Assembly (NCBI RefSeq): GCF_000422245.1
Contig: NZ_ATHI01000026.1
Span: 186,001-250,000, forward strand
Origin: Alkalidesulfovibrio alkalitolerans DSM 16529
GTDB lineage: Bacteria; Desulfobacterota; Desulfovibrionia; Desulfovibrionales; Desulfovibrionaceae
DNA length: 64,000 nucleotides
Reading direction: 5' to 3'
A program made the translations under genes and the position numbers. Below are positions 16,898 to 26,549 of the stretch, one piece after another; the stretch's first letter is position 1; every line of letters starts with the position of its first letter. Under the pieces are notes generated by a model. The model was not told the DNA's origin. It did not search any database and saw only the letters and a program-made list of their open reading frames with translations.

Positions 16898-18484
16898 ATG
16901 TTCAGTTCCATGTTCGTTGGCGCCACGGGAGCCGTGGCGCACAACACCATGATCCAGACCATCGGCCACAACCTGGCCAACGTGAACACAATCGGCTTCA
17001 AGAACACGCGCACGCTGTTCGAGGATCTGATGTACGAGAACAAGCCTACCGGAGGCGGAGTCTCTCCCGGCGGCGCGGTGTTCGGCGCGGGGCAGGTGGG
17101 CAAGGGCGTGCGGGTCTCGGACATCATGACCGATTACAGTCAGGGCTCCTTCGAGATGGGCACATTCGCCACGGACCTGGCCATAGGCGGCAAGGGCTTC
17201 TTCCGCGTCGTGGACGACCAGGGACGGGCCTTCTATACACGCGCGGGCAGCTTCCGCTTCGACAATGAGGGCGTGCTGCGCGACATGAATCGCTTCGCGT
17301 TGCAGGGCGTACCCATCGACCCCGTGACAGGCCTGTCCGGCGGCGGGTCGCAGACCATCCGTCTGCCCATGGGGGAGGAGGAACGCGACGGTCAGATCGT
17401 GAACGTCTATCGTTCCGACCCCAGGGCCACGCAAAACATGACGGTCATCACCAACCTCGACTCCGGAAGCCCTGACCGGACGCACGATCCCGCGAATCCG
17501 TTCTTCTCGCTGGGACTCGCCTGGGACGGGACCAGCCAACCTCCCCTGGCCGAGTCGCAGTACTCCTACCTGAACGGCATCAAGATCTACGACGCGGACG
17601 GCACAGCGCGAAACGTGAGCATCTATTTCGATCCCGTGCGCAGCGGCGTCAATAACGCCGGGCCGGGAGGAACCCGCTACTGGGAATACGTGGTGACGGT
17701 GGATCCCTCCGAGGATGGCCGCGCGCTGGCCGATCCAAGGGCCGGGGGGCTCCTGATGATGGGCACCCTGACCTTCAACGCGGCGGGCAACGTCATCGAC
17801 CAGACGGCTTACGTGCTCGATCCGTCGGCAACCGACTCCTCCGATCTCGACAATTGGCGGCTGGCCACCCTGGCAGATGGACGCCCCTCCTTCGATGCGG
17901 TGTTTCGCGCCTCGGGCGGTGGAACGCTCGCCCCGCAGTCCATGAACCTCAATTTTGGCTTGGTGGCTGGCGACGACTGGAGCGATCCGGGCGCGCGCGC
18001 CTCGGCCGTGGGCTCCAATGCGGGCAGCCTGCCGAGCATGAGCGCCACGCCGCAAAGCGCGCTCTTCACCACGAGCTTCGCTAGTTCCTCCGTGACCTTG
18101 ACCCAGAATCAGGACGGCTACTCCACCGGCTATCTGAACTACCTGAGCGTGAATACGGGAGGAGTTCTTACGGCCTACTATTCCAACGGGCAGAAGGAAG
18201 ACCTCTACCAAGTCTCGCTCTACAACTTCCCGAGCGAGTACGGACTCAGGCGCGAGGGTGGCAATCTCTTCTCAGAGACGCCGAATTCCGGTGCGGCCAT
18301 CGAGGGCGTTCCCGGCGAGGACGGCCTGGGTGCCATTGCCCAGTCCACGCTGGAGCAATCCAACGTGGATCTGGCCATGGAGTTCGCGAATCTGATCCTC
18401 GGGCAGCGGGGCTTTCAGGCCAACACCAAGGTCATCACCACGGCTGATTCCATTATCAGCACCTTGAACCAGATGAAACGCTAG
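16898..18484 (+). CDS. Second flagellar hook-type protein (FlgE/F/G family)
   Basis: 528 residues from the ATG behind CGGGAGAA. The N-terminus (SSMFVGATGAVAHNTMIQTIGHNLANVNTIGFKNTRTLFEDLMYE) and C-terminus (STLEQSNVDLAMEFANLILGQRGFQANTKVITTADSIISTLNQMKR) are hook/rod D0 helices, and AIGGKGFFRV is present. The long variable middle, with the same order of blocks as FlgE at 4170 (TVITNLDSG, WDG, VDPSEDGR, LTFNAAG), makes it a FlgE paralog rather than FlgF or FlgG. Two hook-type proteins may build different segments or serve as alternatives. It stands alone behind its own sigma-54 promoter. Confidence 0.9.
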   Translation: MFSSMFVGATGAVAHNTMIQTIGHNLANVNTIGFKNTRTLFEDLMYENKPTGGGVSPGGAVFGAGQVGKGVRVSDIMTDYSQGSFEMGTFATDLAIGGKGFFRVVDDQGRAFYTRAGSFRFDNEGVLRDMNRFALQGVPIDPVTGLSGGGSQTIRLPMGEEERDGQIVNVYRSDPRATQNMTVITNLDSGSPDRTHDPANPFFSLGLAWDGTSQPPLAESQYSYLNGIKIYDADGTARNVSIYFDPVRSGVNNAGPGGTRYWEYVVTVDPSEDGRALADPRAGGLLMMGTLTFNAAGNVIDQTAYVLDPSATDSSDLDNWRLATLADGRPSFDAVFRASGGGTLAPQSMNLNFGLVAGDDWSDPGARASAVGSNAGSLPSMSATPQSALFTTSFASSSVTLTQNQDGYSTGYLNYLSVNTGGVLTAYYSNGQKEDLYQVSLYNFPSEYGLRREGGNLFSETPNSGAAIEGVPGEDGLGAIAQSTLEQSNVDLAMEFANLILGQRGFQANTKVITTADSIISTLNQMKR

Positions 18485-18495
18485 TACCGGCTTTA

Positions 18496-18620
18496 GCAAA
18501 CCGTCCAAAAAGCACCGCCTGCGCGTTGCCGCGAAGAATCCAGCCCCTCGCGCATGTTCTTATACGCGTCGGGTCTGGATTCTTCTTGCGCCGTAATCCG
18601 GCGTCCTTCGAACGGTCTGC
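18496..18620 (-). repeat. Palindromic repeat, copy B
   Basis: Same family as copy A, reverse orientation: GCGTTGCCGCG on the left and CTTGCGCC on the right. Inner stem AGAATCCAG/CTGGATTCT, core CCCTCGCG...ATACGCGTCGGG. It begins 11 bp after the hook gene stop and probably serves as its 3' hairpin. Confidence 0.8.
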
Positions 18621-18886
18621 GGAACGGTGTTAGGCAAAAGTCTGTCAGCCTCCGTTCGGGACATTGTCCGCCGTCTTCCCGGATGGGCGGTATCGCCCGG
18701 CGGCGAGTCAGCGCGGCATGTCCATGGCATGCCGCGCTTTTTTCTTCGCGGAACCTTTTTGGGACGCGATTTCTTTGCCCCCTGCCGCCGCATTCCCTTG
18801 TATGTGACTGAAAAAATGTTTATGCCGCATAAAGATCGCCTGCAAAAAGAACCTGTTGCGGAACCTTTATACGAAGTGGAGTTTGC
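18621..18886. other. Intergenic region upstream of the NarL-type regulator
   Basis: No gene is supported. The last 80 bp are AT-richer and presumably hold the regulator's promoter, but I see no hexamer pair good enough to call. Confidence 0.4.
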
Positions 18887-19531
18887 GTGGCGAAGCCTAT
18901 CAGACTGCTCGTGGCGGATGACCACGCCATCGTGCGCGACGGCCTGGGGCGTCTCCTGGCCTCGCAGCCAGGGGTGGAGGTCTGCGGGGAAGCCGCGGAC
19001 GGCGCGCAGGCCGTGGCGCGCTGCCTGGATCTGGACCCCGACATCGTGCTCATGGACATCGGGATGCCTGGCATGGACGGCATCGAGGCCACCGCGCGCA
19101 TCAAGGAAGCGCGGCCGGAGACCAGAATCCTCATCCTCACGGCCCATGAAGACAGGAATCTCGTGCGTCTGGCCATGAAGGCCGGGGCCAGCGGGTATCT
19201 GCTCAAGAACGCCGATCGTGGCAGGCTGGCCCAGGCCATCGAGACCCTGATGCAGGACGGGGCCTTTCTCGAACCCGACCTGTGCATCGAGGCGGGCGAC
19301 GTTCCGTGCGGAAAGGACGACAACCGGTTCGCCGCCCTCACCAAGCGTGAACGCGAGATACTGGCCATGGCCGCCGAGGGCATGCGCAACCGCGAGATCG
19401 CGGATAGGCTGTGCATCAGCGTCAAGACGGTGGAGAAGCATCGCGCCAACCTGATGAAGAAGCTCGGCCTGCACTCCGTGGCCGAGCTCGTTTCCTTCGC
19501 CCTCAAGGCTGATTTTCTCTATAAGGCCTGA
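18887..19531 (+). CDS. NarL/FixJ-type response regulator
   Basis: 214 residues from a GTG preceded by GTGGAG. The receiver domain (residues 5-120) has D11, D12, phospho-site D57 (VLMDIGMPGMDG) and the KNA lysine. The C-terminal LuxR helix-turn-helix (LTKREREILAMAAEGMRNREIADRLCISVKTVEKHRANLMKKLGLHS) is complete. A DNA-binding transcription regulator. No partner kinase is adjacent, so its signal is unknown. A terminator hairpin follows. Confidence 0.92.
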   Translation: MAKPIRLLVADDHAIVRDGLGRLLASQPGVEVCGEAADGAQAVARCLDLDPDIVLMDIGMPGMDGIEATARIKEARPETRILILTAHEDRNLVRLAMKAGASGYLLKNADRGRLAQAIETLMQDGAFLEPDLCIEAGDVPCGKDDNRFAALTKREREILAMAAEGMRNREIADRLCISVKTVEKHRANLMKKLGLHSVAELVSFALKADFLYKA

Positions 19532-19565
19532 GCCCGCCATCCCTTTGGATTGCCGTGCGTGAACG

Positions 19566-19600
19566 AAAAGCGCTCTCCCGAAAACCGGTGGAGCGCTTTT
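19566..19600. terminator. Bidirectional terminator hairpin
   Basis: AAAAGCGCTC (19566-19575) pairs with GAGCGCTTTT (19591-19600), with a further CC/GG-type pairing inside. A-rich and T-rich flanks on both sides allow it to end both the regulator transcript and the opposing minus-strand operon. Confidence 0.75.
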
Positions 19601-19690
19601 CGCGTCTTGGAGCCCTTGGGCGCTGAATCTTCCACGGCGCAAGCGTGTCGCCAGCGCCGCAAGCCGCGTCGAGGAGCCCTCCGCGTTTCG

Positions 19691-20644
19691 CTAGAATTCG
19701 ATCAACGGCGGATCGGCGAAATGCGTCAGCGCTCCGGCTGTTCCGCCGTCCAGGGGGAGGCCGGGCGCAAGGTCCGGCTCCTTGCCCTCGAACGCGGCCG
19801 GGGTGAGCGCCCGCAACAGTTCCGCCGCGCGCTGCACGGCCCGCTCGAAGAGCGCGTCGAGGCTCTCGCGCCGTTCCTCGCCCGTAACCGGGTGACGATA
19901 ATCTATCTCGCCCGCGAGCCGGGGAAGTTGCGTGGTCATGGCCGGGATGTAGTGCAGGGCCAAAAGTTCGCGCGCGCCGGACGGCAGAAGGCCCCGTGCG
20001 GCATACAGCCCGCTCGACAGCCAGGTCGTGCGGGCCAGGGCCTGCATGACCGCGAATATGCGCCAGGCCCTCGCCTGGCAATCGCGCGCGAGCCCCGCCT
20101 CCACGCCCGTGGTGTCGGTCAGCCTGCCCTCGGCGAAGAGCGTCTCGCGCGGCGTCTCGGCCCCGCGCAGCGTGCGGGAGAGCGACATGGGCAGCACGCG
20201 CCCGATCCCGCCCATGAAATGGATGTCCATGAGCGTCTCGAAGGCGCGGTGCCGCTGCACGGCCCTGGTGCGCCGCCTCGGGTCCGGATGGTGGTAGTCG
20301 CCGGTGGCCCAGAAGACCAGGGGATGAAAGGTCGTGTCGGCCGCGATGTGCGTGGCCAGCCCGGCCAGCCAGGCGGCCAGCCAGGGGCGCGGGTGCGCGG
20401 CGTGATCGCGGGCCAAAAGGCGCAGGATCTCGTGCGAATCCTCGCCCTCGTGGCCGGAAAGGACGTAGGGCACGCGGCGGCAGGCGGCCGGGGCCGAGGC
20501 GGGCAGGTAGTAGAGCGCGTCGTGGGCCACCGAGCCGATGCGCAGCATGTTCGGGCAGGCCGCGAGAGGGGACTGCCAGGGCGTGTCCGCAAGCCTCTCT
20601 GCGGTGGCCTGCGCCACCAGCCAGTGCGTCAGTTCCTTGGGCAT
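19691..20644 (-). CDS. Zinc-dependent phospholipase C-like protein
   Basis: 317 residues. Matches the Zn_dep_PLPC family by its His/Asp pattern: HWLVAQATAERL, GSVAHDALYYLP, GHEGEDSHEILRLLA, LATHIAADTTFHPLVFWATGDYH and HRAFETLMDIHF. These would bind the metal cluster. Substrate unknown; bacterial members of this type are often cytoplasmic and not proven phospholipases. The start at 20644 overlaps the end of aroC by 16 bp, so translation is probably coupled. Last gene of the RND-aroC run. Confidence 0.78.
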   Translation of the reverse strand: MPKELTHWLVAQATAERLADTPWQSPLAACPNMLRIGSVAHDALYYLPASAPAACRRVPYVLSGHEGEDSHEILRLLARDHAAHPRPWLAAWLAGLATHIAADTTFHPLVFWATGDYHHPDPRRRTRAVQRHRAFETLMDIHFMGGIGRVLPMSLSRTLRGAETPRETLFAEGRLTDTTGVEAGLARDCQARAWRIFAVMQALARTTWLSSGLYAARGLLPSGARELLALHYIPAMTTQLPRLAGEIDYRHPVTGEERRESLDALFERAVQRAAELLRALTPAAFEGKEPDLAPGLPLDGGTAGALTHFADPPLIEF

Positions 20645-21702
20645 TCGCCGCCGAGCCTTCGGTCGAGCAGCCACATGTCGGCCAGGACAAGCAGGACCAT
20701 GGCCTTGCACACGGGCACGATGCGCGGGATGGCGCAGACGTCGTGGCGGCCGCCCACCGTGATTTCGGTCTCCTCGCCCTGGCGCGTCATGGTGCGTTGC
20801 GGCTGGCCGATGGAGGGGATGGGCTTCACGGCGCAGCGCACCACGATCTCCTGGCCCGAGGAGATGCCGCCCAAAATGCCGCCCGCGTTGTTCGAGGCGA
20901 AGCCATCAAGCGTCATCGGGTCGTTGTTCGTCGCGCCCGTGGCCCGCGCGGCCGAGAAGCCCGCGCCGATCTCAACGCCCTTGACCGCGCCGATGCCCAT
21001 GAGCGCGTAGGCCAGCCGCGCGTCGAGCTTGTCGAAGACCGGCTCGCCAAGGCCTGCGGGAACGCCGCGCGCCCGGACTTCCACCACGCCGCCCACGGTG
21101 TCACCGGCCGCGCGCGCCTGCCTGCAACGCTCCTCGAAGGCGGCCACGGCCGCCTCGTCCGGGCTGAAGAAAGGCCGGGCATGAGCGTTCTCCGGGTCGA
21201 TCACCCGCGCGGGAACGCCGCCCACCTCCACGGGGTAGGCCAGGACCGAAACGCCGCGCGTGGCCAGAAACGCTGCCGCCACCGCGCCGCCCGCAACGCG
21301 CGAGACCGTTTCGCGGCCCGAGGAGCGGCCGCCGCCGCGGTAGTCGCGGAAGCCGAACTTGGCGTCGTAGGTTCTGTCCGCATGGCCCGGCCGCCAGACG
21401 TCCTTGATGGCCGAATAATCACGCGAGCGCATGTCCTGGTTGGCGATGAAAAAGCCGATGGGCGTGCCCGTGGTCCGGCCCTCGAAGACGCCGGAATGAA
21501 GGTGCACGGCGTCGTCCTCGCGCCGCGCCGTGGCCGCGATCCCGCCCGTGCCGGGCTTTCTGCGGTCGAGTTCGACCTGGATGTCGGCCTCGGTCAGGGG
21601 AATGCCTGCCGGGCAGCCGTCGATGACCCCGCCAAGCCCCGGCCCGTGGGATTCTCCGAAGGTGGTCAGGCGAAAGAGCTTGCCGAAAGTGTTGCCGCTC
21701 AT
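20629..21702 (-). CDS. aroC: Chorismate synthase
   Basis: 357 residues. Converts EPSP to chorismate using reduced FMN, the last shikimate step. Family blocks are intact: GNTFGKLFRLTTFGESHG, RPGHADRTYDAKFGFRDYRGGGRSSGRETVSRVAGGAVA and GGILGGISSGQEIV. Unexpectedly it lies not with the aromatic operon at 54074 but inside an RND efflux run. Its ATG overlaps the pump stop codon by 4 bp (ATGA), so it is likely co-translated with the pump. Confidence 0.97.
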   Translation of the reverse strand: MSGNTFGKLFRLTTFGESHGPGLGGVIDGCPAGIPLTEADIQVELDRRKPGTGGIAATARREDDAVHLHSGVFEGRTTGTPIGFFIANQDMRSRDYSAIKDVWRPGHADRTYDAKFGFRDYRGGGRSSGRETVSRVAGGAVAAAFLATRGVSVLAYPVEVGGVPARVIDPENAHARPFFSPDEAAVAAFEERCRQARAAGDTVGGVVEVRARGVPAGLGEPVFDKLDARLAYALMGIGAVKGVEIGAGFSAARATGATNNDPMTLDGFASNNAGGILGGISSGQEIVVRCAVKPIPSIGQPQRTMTRQGEETEITVGGRHDVCAIPRIVPVCKAMVLLVLADMWLLDRRLGGECPRN

Positions 21703-24700
21703 GCGTTCTCCCGTGATCCATTTGCCGCCTCACCGGATGCCCGGCCCGTGCGCATGCGCGTGGCCCAGCCCTGGATGAGCGAATAAAGCACCGGCACCAC
21801 GATCACGCCCAGGCAGGTGGCCGCGATCATGCCGGCAAAGACCGACGTGCCCAGGGCATGGCGCGCGGCCGCGCCCGCGCCCGTGGAGATCACGAGCGGC
21901 ACCACGCCCAGGATGAAGGCGAAGGAGGTCATGAGGATCGGCCTGAACCTGAGGCGCGCGGCCATGATCGCGGCCTGGCGCGCATCCATGCCCGCGTCGT
22001 GCTTCATCTTGGCGAATTCCACGATGAGGATGGCGTTCTTGGCCACCAGACCGATGAGCATGACCAGGCCGATCTGGGCGTAGACGTCGTTCTCAAGCCC
22101 CCGCAGCCACTGCCCGGCCATGGCGCCGAAGATGCCCAGGGGCACGGTGAGCAGCACCGCGAAGGGAATGGCCCAGCTCTCGTAAAGCGCGGCCAGGAAC
22201 AGGAAGACCATGACCAGGGCCAGCAGGAAGACGTACATGGCCTGATCGCCGGAAAGCTTCTCCTGCAGCGAGATTCCCGACCACTCGAAGCCGTAGCCCT
22301 GGGGCAGGCTCCGGGCCGCGCTCTCCATGGCCGCGATGGACTGGCCGGAGCTGAAGCCGTGCGGCGTGTCGCCGTTGATCGTCACGGAGCGGTAGAGGTT
22401 GAAATGGGTGATGTACTCTGGCCCGGAGACGCCTTGCGTGGTCACGAGCGTGGAGAGCGGGACCATGGCCCCATCCTGGCCGCGCACGTGGAAGACGCCC
22501 ACGTCTTCGGCCCGCTGGCGGTATTCGGGAGCGGCCTGGAGCATGACGCGGTAGGTGCGGCCGTACTTGTTGAAGTCGTTGACGTAGTAGCCGCCGAGGT
22601 AGGTCTGCAGGGTCTGAAAGACCGAGTCCACGGGCACGCCCAGGAGCTTGGTCTTGTCGCGGTCGAGATCCAGGAAGACCTGCGGCACGTTGTCGCTGAA
22701 GGTGGTGAAGAGCCGTGTCACCTCGGGCCGCTTGCCCGCATCCTGCATGAAGGCCTGGGCCGCCTGGGACAGATCGGCCACCTCGCCGCCGCCGCGTTGC
22801 TGCACCTGGAACTCGAACCCGCCCGTGGTGGAAAGTCCCTGGATGGCGGGCGGGTTGAAGGCCATGGCCAGTCCCTCGGAAAGGCTCATGAAGGCTCGCT
22901 GCAGGCGTTGCTGTACGGCCTGGGCCGACATGCCGGGCTCGGTGCGCTCCTCGAAGGGCTTGAGCATGATGAAGCAGGTGCCCGCATACGAGCTGTTGGC
23001 GCTGGTCAAGATGTTCAGGCCGCCCAGGGTGAGGATGTCGCGGATGGCGGGTTCGTTCGCGGCGATCTGTTCGATCTGGCGCATGATCGCGTCGGTGCGC
23101 TGCAACGACGCGCCCTCGGGAAGCTGCACGGCCGCGATGAGATAGCCCTGGTCCTCCGCGGGCACGAAGCTCGTGGGCAGCTTCTCCAGGAGCACCCAGG
23201 TGGCGCCGAAAAGGACGGCCATGAGCGACAAGACGAGGCCGAAGCGCCGGATGGCCCGCGTGACCGAGGCCTCGTAACCGGCCGTGAGCCGCGCGAAGCC
23301 TGCGTTGAACTTGCCGAAGAACCAGCCCAGGGGGCCGCGCGTGGTCTTCTCCGGCCGGAGCAGGAGGGCGCACAACGCCGGGGAGAGCGTGAGGGCCACG
23401 ATGGTCGAAAGCGCCACGCTGACCGAGAGGGTGAGGGCGAACTGCTGGTAGAGCCGTCCGGCCACGCCTCCCTGGAAGGCCACGGGCACGAAGACCGCGA
23501 TGAGCACGAGCGAGGTGGCGATGACCGGGGCCGTAACCTCGTCCATGGCCTTCTTGGCCGCCTCGCGGGGCGAGAGCCCTTCCTCGTCGATGAGGCGTTG
23601 CACGGCCTCCACGACCACGATGGCGTCGTCCACCACCAGGCCGATGGCCAGCACCAGGCCGAAGAGCGTGAGGGTGTTGATGGAGAAGCCGAGTACCTGA
23701 AAGGCCGCGAACGCGCCGATGAGCGAGACGGGCACGGCCAGCATGGGGATGAAGACCGCGCGGCCGTTCTGCAGGAATATGAAGACCACCAGAAAGACCA
23801 GGAGCAGCGCCTCGAAGAGCGTCTGGACCACCTCGTTGATGGAGTCGGTGACGAAGCTGGTCGTGTCGTGGCTGACCTGGTACGAGATGCCGTGCGGGAA
23901 GCTTTTGGCCATCTCCCCCATGGCGGCGCGCACCTCGGCCACCACGTCCAGGGCGTTGGCCCCGGGAAGCTGGTAGACGAGGATGGAGGCGGTGTCCTTG
24001 CCGTTGAGGCGCGAAAAGGCGCTGTAGGACTGCGAGCCCATCTCCACGCGGGCCACGTCGCGCACGCGCAGGAGCGAGCCGTCCGCGCCCGCGCGCACGA
24101 TGATCGCGCCGAACTCCTCGGGCTCGGAGAGGCGGCCCCTGGTCTGGATGGCGAGCTGCACCTCCTGGCCCGGCGGTGAGGGCGGCGAGCCGATCTGGCC
24201 CGCCGGGGCCTGCACGTTCTGCTCCCCCACGGCCGCGATCACGTCGGCCACGGTCAGATTCATTCGGGCAAGCTTCTCCGGATCGAGCCAGATGCGCATG
24301 CCGTAGTCGCCCGCGCCGTAAACCATGACGTTGCCCACGCCCTTGATGCGTCCAAGGTTGTCGGCCAGGTTGATGGTCGCGTAGTTGGAGAGGAAGAGGG
24401 CGTCGTAGCCCGGATCGTCGGCCATCAGGTTGATGACGGCCAGCATGTTGGGCGACTGCTTCTTGACCGTGATGCCCTGGCGCACCACGTCTGGCGGCAG
24501 TTGCGGTTCGGCCAGGGCCACGCGGTTTTGCACGTCCACGGTGGCCATGTCCAGGTCGCGGCCTACCTCGAAGGTCACGGTCAGGGTCATGGTGCCGTCG
24601 TTGGCGCTGACGGACTGCATGTACATCATGCCTTCCGCGCCGTTGACCTGTTGCTCGATGGGCGTGGCCACGCTCTCCTCGACCACGCCCGCGCTCGCGC

Positions 24701-24854
24701 CCGGATATGTCGCCTTGACCTGGACCGTGGGCGGCACAATCTCCGGGTACTGGGCCACGGGGAGGAGGTAGAGGCAGATGGCCCCCACCAGGGTGATGAC
24801 GATGGAGAGGACGGCCGAAAAGACGGGCCGGTCGATGAAGAAATGGACGAGCAC
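21699..24854 (-). CDS. RND multidrug efflux permease (AcrB/MexB type, HAE1)
   Basis: 1051 residues, typical for the family. Twelve TM helices are expected. The proton-relay motif in TM4 (LAIGLVVDDAIVVVEAVQRL) and the N-terminal FIDRPVFSAVLSIVITLVGAI are clear, as is FVPAEDQGYL at the start of the second periplasmic half. It exports hydrophobic compounds by proton antiport with the adaptor encoded just upstream and an outer-membrane channel not present here. 3 bp separate it from the adaptor stop. Confidence 0.95.
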   Translation of the reverse strand: MLVHFFIDRPVFSAVLSIVITLVGAICLYLLPVAQYPEIVPPTVQVKATYPGASAGVVEESVATPIEQQVNGAEGMMYMQSVSANDGTMTLTVTFEVGRDLDMATVDVQNRVALAEPQLPPDVVRQGITVKKQSPNMLAVINLMADDPGYDALFLSNYATINLADNLGRIKGVGNVMVYGAGDYGMRIWLDPEKLARMNLTVADVIAAVGEQNVQAPAGQIGSPPSPPGQEVQLAIQTRGRLSEPEEFGAIIVRAGADGSLLRVRDVARVEMGSQSYSAFSRLNGKDTASILVYQLPGANALDVVAEVRAAMGEMAKSFPHGISYQVSHDTTSFVTDSINEVVQTLFEALLLVFLVVFIFLQNGRAVFIPMLAVPVSLIGAFAAFQVLGFSINTLTLFGLVLAIGLVVDDAIVVVEAVQRLIDEEGLSPREAAKKAMDEVTAPVIATSLVLIAVFVPVAFQGGVAGRLYQQFALTLSVSVALSTIVALTLSPALCALLLRPEKTTRGPLGWFFGKFNAGFARLTAGYEASVTRAIRRFGLVLSLMAVLFGATWVLLEKLPTSFVPAEDQGYLIAAVQLPEGASLQRTDAIMRQIEQIAANEPAIRDILTLGGLNILTSANSSYAGTCFIMLKPFEERTEPGMSAQAVQQRLQRAFMSLSEGLAMAFNPPAIQGLSTTGGFEFQVQQRGGGEVADLSQAAQAFMQDAGKRPEVTRLFTTFSDNVPQVFLDLDRDKTKLLGVPVDSVFQTLQTYLGGYYVNDFNKYGRTYRVMLQAAPEYRQRAEDVGVFHVRGQDGAMVPLSTLVTTQGVSGPEYITHFNLYRSVTINGDTPHGFSSGQSIAAMESAARSLPQGYGFEWSGISLQEKLSGDQAMYVFLLALVMVFLFLAALYESWAIPFAVLLTVPLGIFGAMAGQWLRGLENDVYAQIGLVMLIGLVAKNAILIVEFAKMKHDAGMDARQAAIMAARLRFRPILMTSFAFILGVVPLVISTGAGAAARHALGTSVFAGMIAATCLGVIVVPVLYSLIQGWATRMRTGRASGEAANGSRENA

Positions 24855-24857
24855 GGG

Positions 24858-26057
24858 TCAGTTCCCGGCCTGCCCGGCTCCGGCCGGGGCCTGGGGCGCG
24901 GCCTGGGGGGCCACTGGCATGCCGGGCCGCAACCGCTGGGTTCCCTCGACCACGACCCGGTCGCCCGAGGAAAGCCCCTCGGCGACGATGAAGTCGCTGC
25001 CGTGGCTCGGACCGAGCGTGACGGCTCGCGATTCGAGCAATCCTTTCTCGCCGACCACGTAAACGCTCTTCTTTCCTTGCACGTCCATGACCGCGCGCTG
25101 CGGCACGAGCAGGACGCCGTTCATCACGCCCGCGCCCACGACGACCTTGGCGTACTGGCCGGGCAGGAGCAGGCCGTCGGGGTTTCCGAAAATGCCCCGG
25201 ATGGACAAGGTGCCCGTTGTCGGGTCCACGGTGCGCTGGGCCACATCGGCCGTGCCCGTGATCCCGTAATCCCGGCCGTCGGCCAGGATGAGATGCAGCG
25301 GCGGCGCGGGATCGGGAATCCCCTCGGCAACCTTTTGCTGGTGCTCGCGCACGTAGGCCAGATATTCCTGCTCGCTGATGCTGAAATCGACGTACACGGG
25401 ATCGATGGAGTCCACGGTCGTGAGCAGCGTGGATTCGCTCCGCCCCACGAGACTGCCCACCTTGACCAGGGCCTTGCCCGCGCGGCCGTCGATGGGTGCG
25501 TTTACGCGGCAGTAGCCGAGGTTCAGCCGGGCCTGCTCCACGGCGGCCCTGCTCGCGTCGCGCGCGGCCTGCGCCTCGCGGTAGCGCGTGTGCACGGAGT
25601 CGTATTCCTCCTGGCTGACCACGCCCTGCTTGACCAGGGAGGAAAAGCGGCGCTCGTCCACGGCCGCCTTGTCCAGAGCGGCCTGGGTGCGGTTAAGGTC
25701 GGCCTGGGCCTGGTTCAAGGTCTCCTTGTAGGGCCGCTCGTCGATGACGAACAGCAGGTCGCCCTGCTTGACGAGGGAGCCCTCCACGTACGCCATTTTC
25801 TCCAGGAACCCCTCCACGCGGGCGCGGACCTCCACGCTCTCCTTGGCCGAGATGCGCCCCGGATACTCGTAATTCAGGACCACGTCCCGTGGCGCAAGAG
25901 TCATGACCGAGACCGGTGTGGGTTTGGGGGCGTCGGCATCGGCCTTGGCTTTGCCAGAGTCCTCGCCCCCGCAGGCCGCTAGAAACAGTACGAGGCAGGA
26001 AAGCGCGCATGCGCGCCGGAAGGCCCGGATGCGATGACTTTTTGGGAAACGATGCAT
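24858..26057 (-). CDS. RND efflux periplasmic adaptor lipoprotein (AcrA type)
   Basis: 399 residues. The start was chosen at the ATG before a lipoprotein signal peptide (SCLVLFLAAC, lipid-anchored Cys29). Domains: lipoyl/barrel-sandwich halves (VEVRARVEGFLEKMAYVEGSLVKQGDLLFVIDERPY and GYCRVNAPIDGRAGKALVKVGSLV), the hairpin coiled coil between them, and the beta-barrel and membrane-proximal part. A Pro/Ala/Gln-rich tail ends the protein. It bridges the RND pump to an outer-membrane channel. First gene of the operon. Confidence 0.93.
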   Translation of the reverse strand: MHRFPKSHRIRAFRRACALSCLVLFLAACGGEDSGKAKADADAPKPTPVSVMTLAPRDVVLNYEYPGRISAKESVEVRARVEGFLEKMAYVEGSLVKQGDLLFVIDERPYKETLNQAQADLNRTQAALDKAAVDERRFSSLVKQGVVSQEEYDSVHTRYREAQAARDASRAAVEQARLNLGYCRVNAPIDGRAGKALVKVGSLVGRSESTLLTTVDSIDPVYVDFSISEQEYLAYVREHQQKVAEGIPDPAPPLHLILADGRDYGITGTADVAQRTVDPTTGTLSIRGIFGNPDGLLLPGQYAKVVVGAGVMNGVLLVPQRAVMDVQGKKSVYVVGEKGLLESRAVTLGPSHGSDFIVAEGLSSGDRVVVEGTQRLRPGMPVAPQAAPQAPAGAGQAGN

Positions 26058-26549
26058 GGCTGAAACCCCTCGCGCGCGTCTCGTGCGGCCAGCGCCGATG
26101 CCGGGAGCACGGGTGAAAGCATGGCGATATCTCGCCCTCAATACCCCCGTGGCAGGTTGAAGTCCACTACGCCACGGCGTCTTCTCCAGAGACGGTGTGC
26201 GGTGTTCCTTGGGCTTGCGAGACAAATCTTGCAAAAAAGTAAATAATTCGCAATTATGCAGGTATGCGATCGCACAGTGCGTTCTTTACCTCAGTCTCCC
26301 CCTCATGGACTGCCGCTCTCGTCAACTGGTATCGGCTTGCGCTTTCGCCTGGCAATATCCACATGATGCCGATCGTATCGATCCCGACCTCGCGGGACGG
26401 TTTCCCAACGAATATTTTCGATACATCGCCCATGCGCCAAGGGCAGCAAATATTTCACACTTTGGAAAGAATTCTTGATTTTTCCCGCACCAGACGATAG
26501 CTCCAAACGGATTTTGTCAATTACGATGCAGTAATATTGGGGGTTTCAC
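26058..26549. other. Divergent intergenic region (RND adaptor / chemoreceptor)
   Basis: About 490 bp with no supported gene. It is AT-richer from about 26230 to 26540 and must contain divergent promoters for the efflux operon and the chemoreceptor. I could not pick a convincing hexamer pair or an operator palindrome, and no pump repressor gene (TetR or MarR type) is adjacent. Confidence 0.5.

Noticed and set aside
26197-26478. Possible small gene between the RND adaptor and the chemoreceptor
   Set aside because: No credible start signal, and the translated sequence lacks any regulator or domain pattern; more likely promoter DNA.
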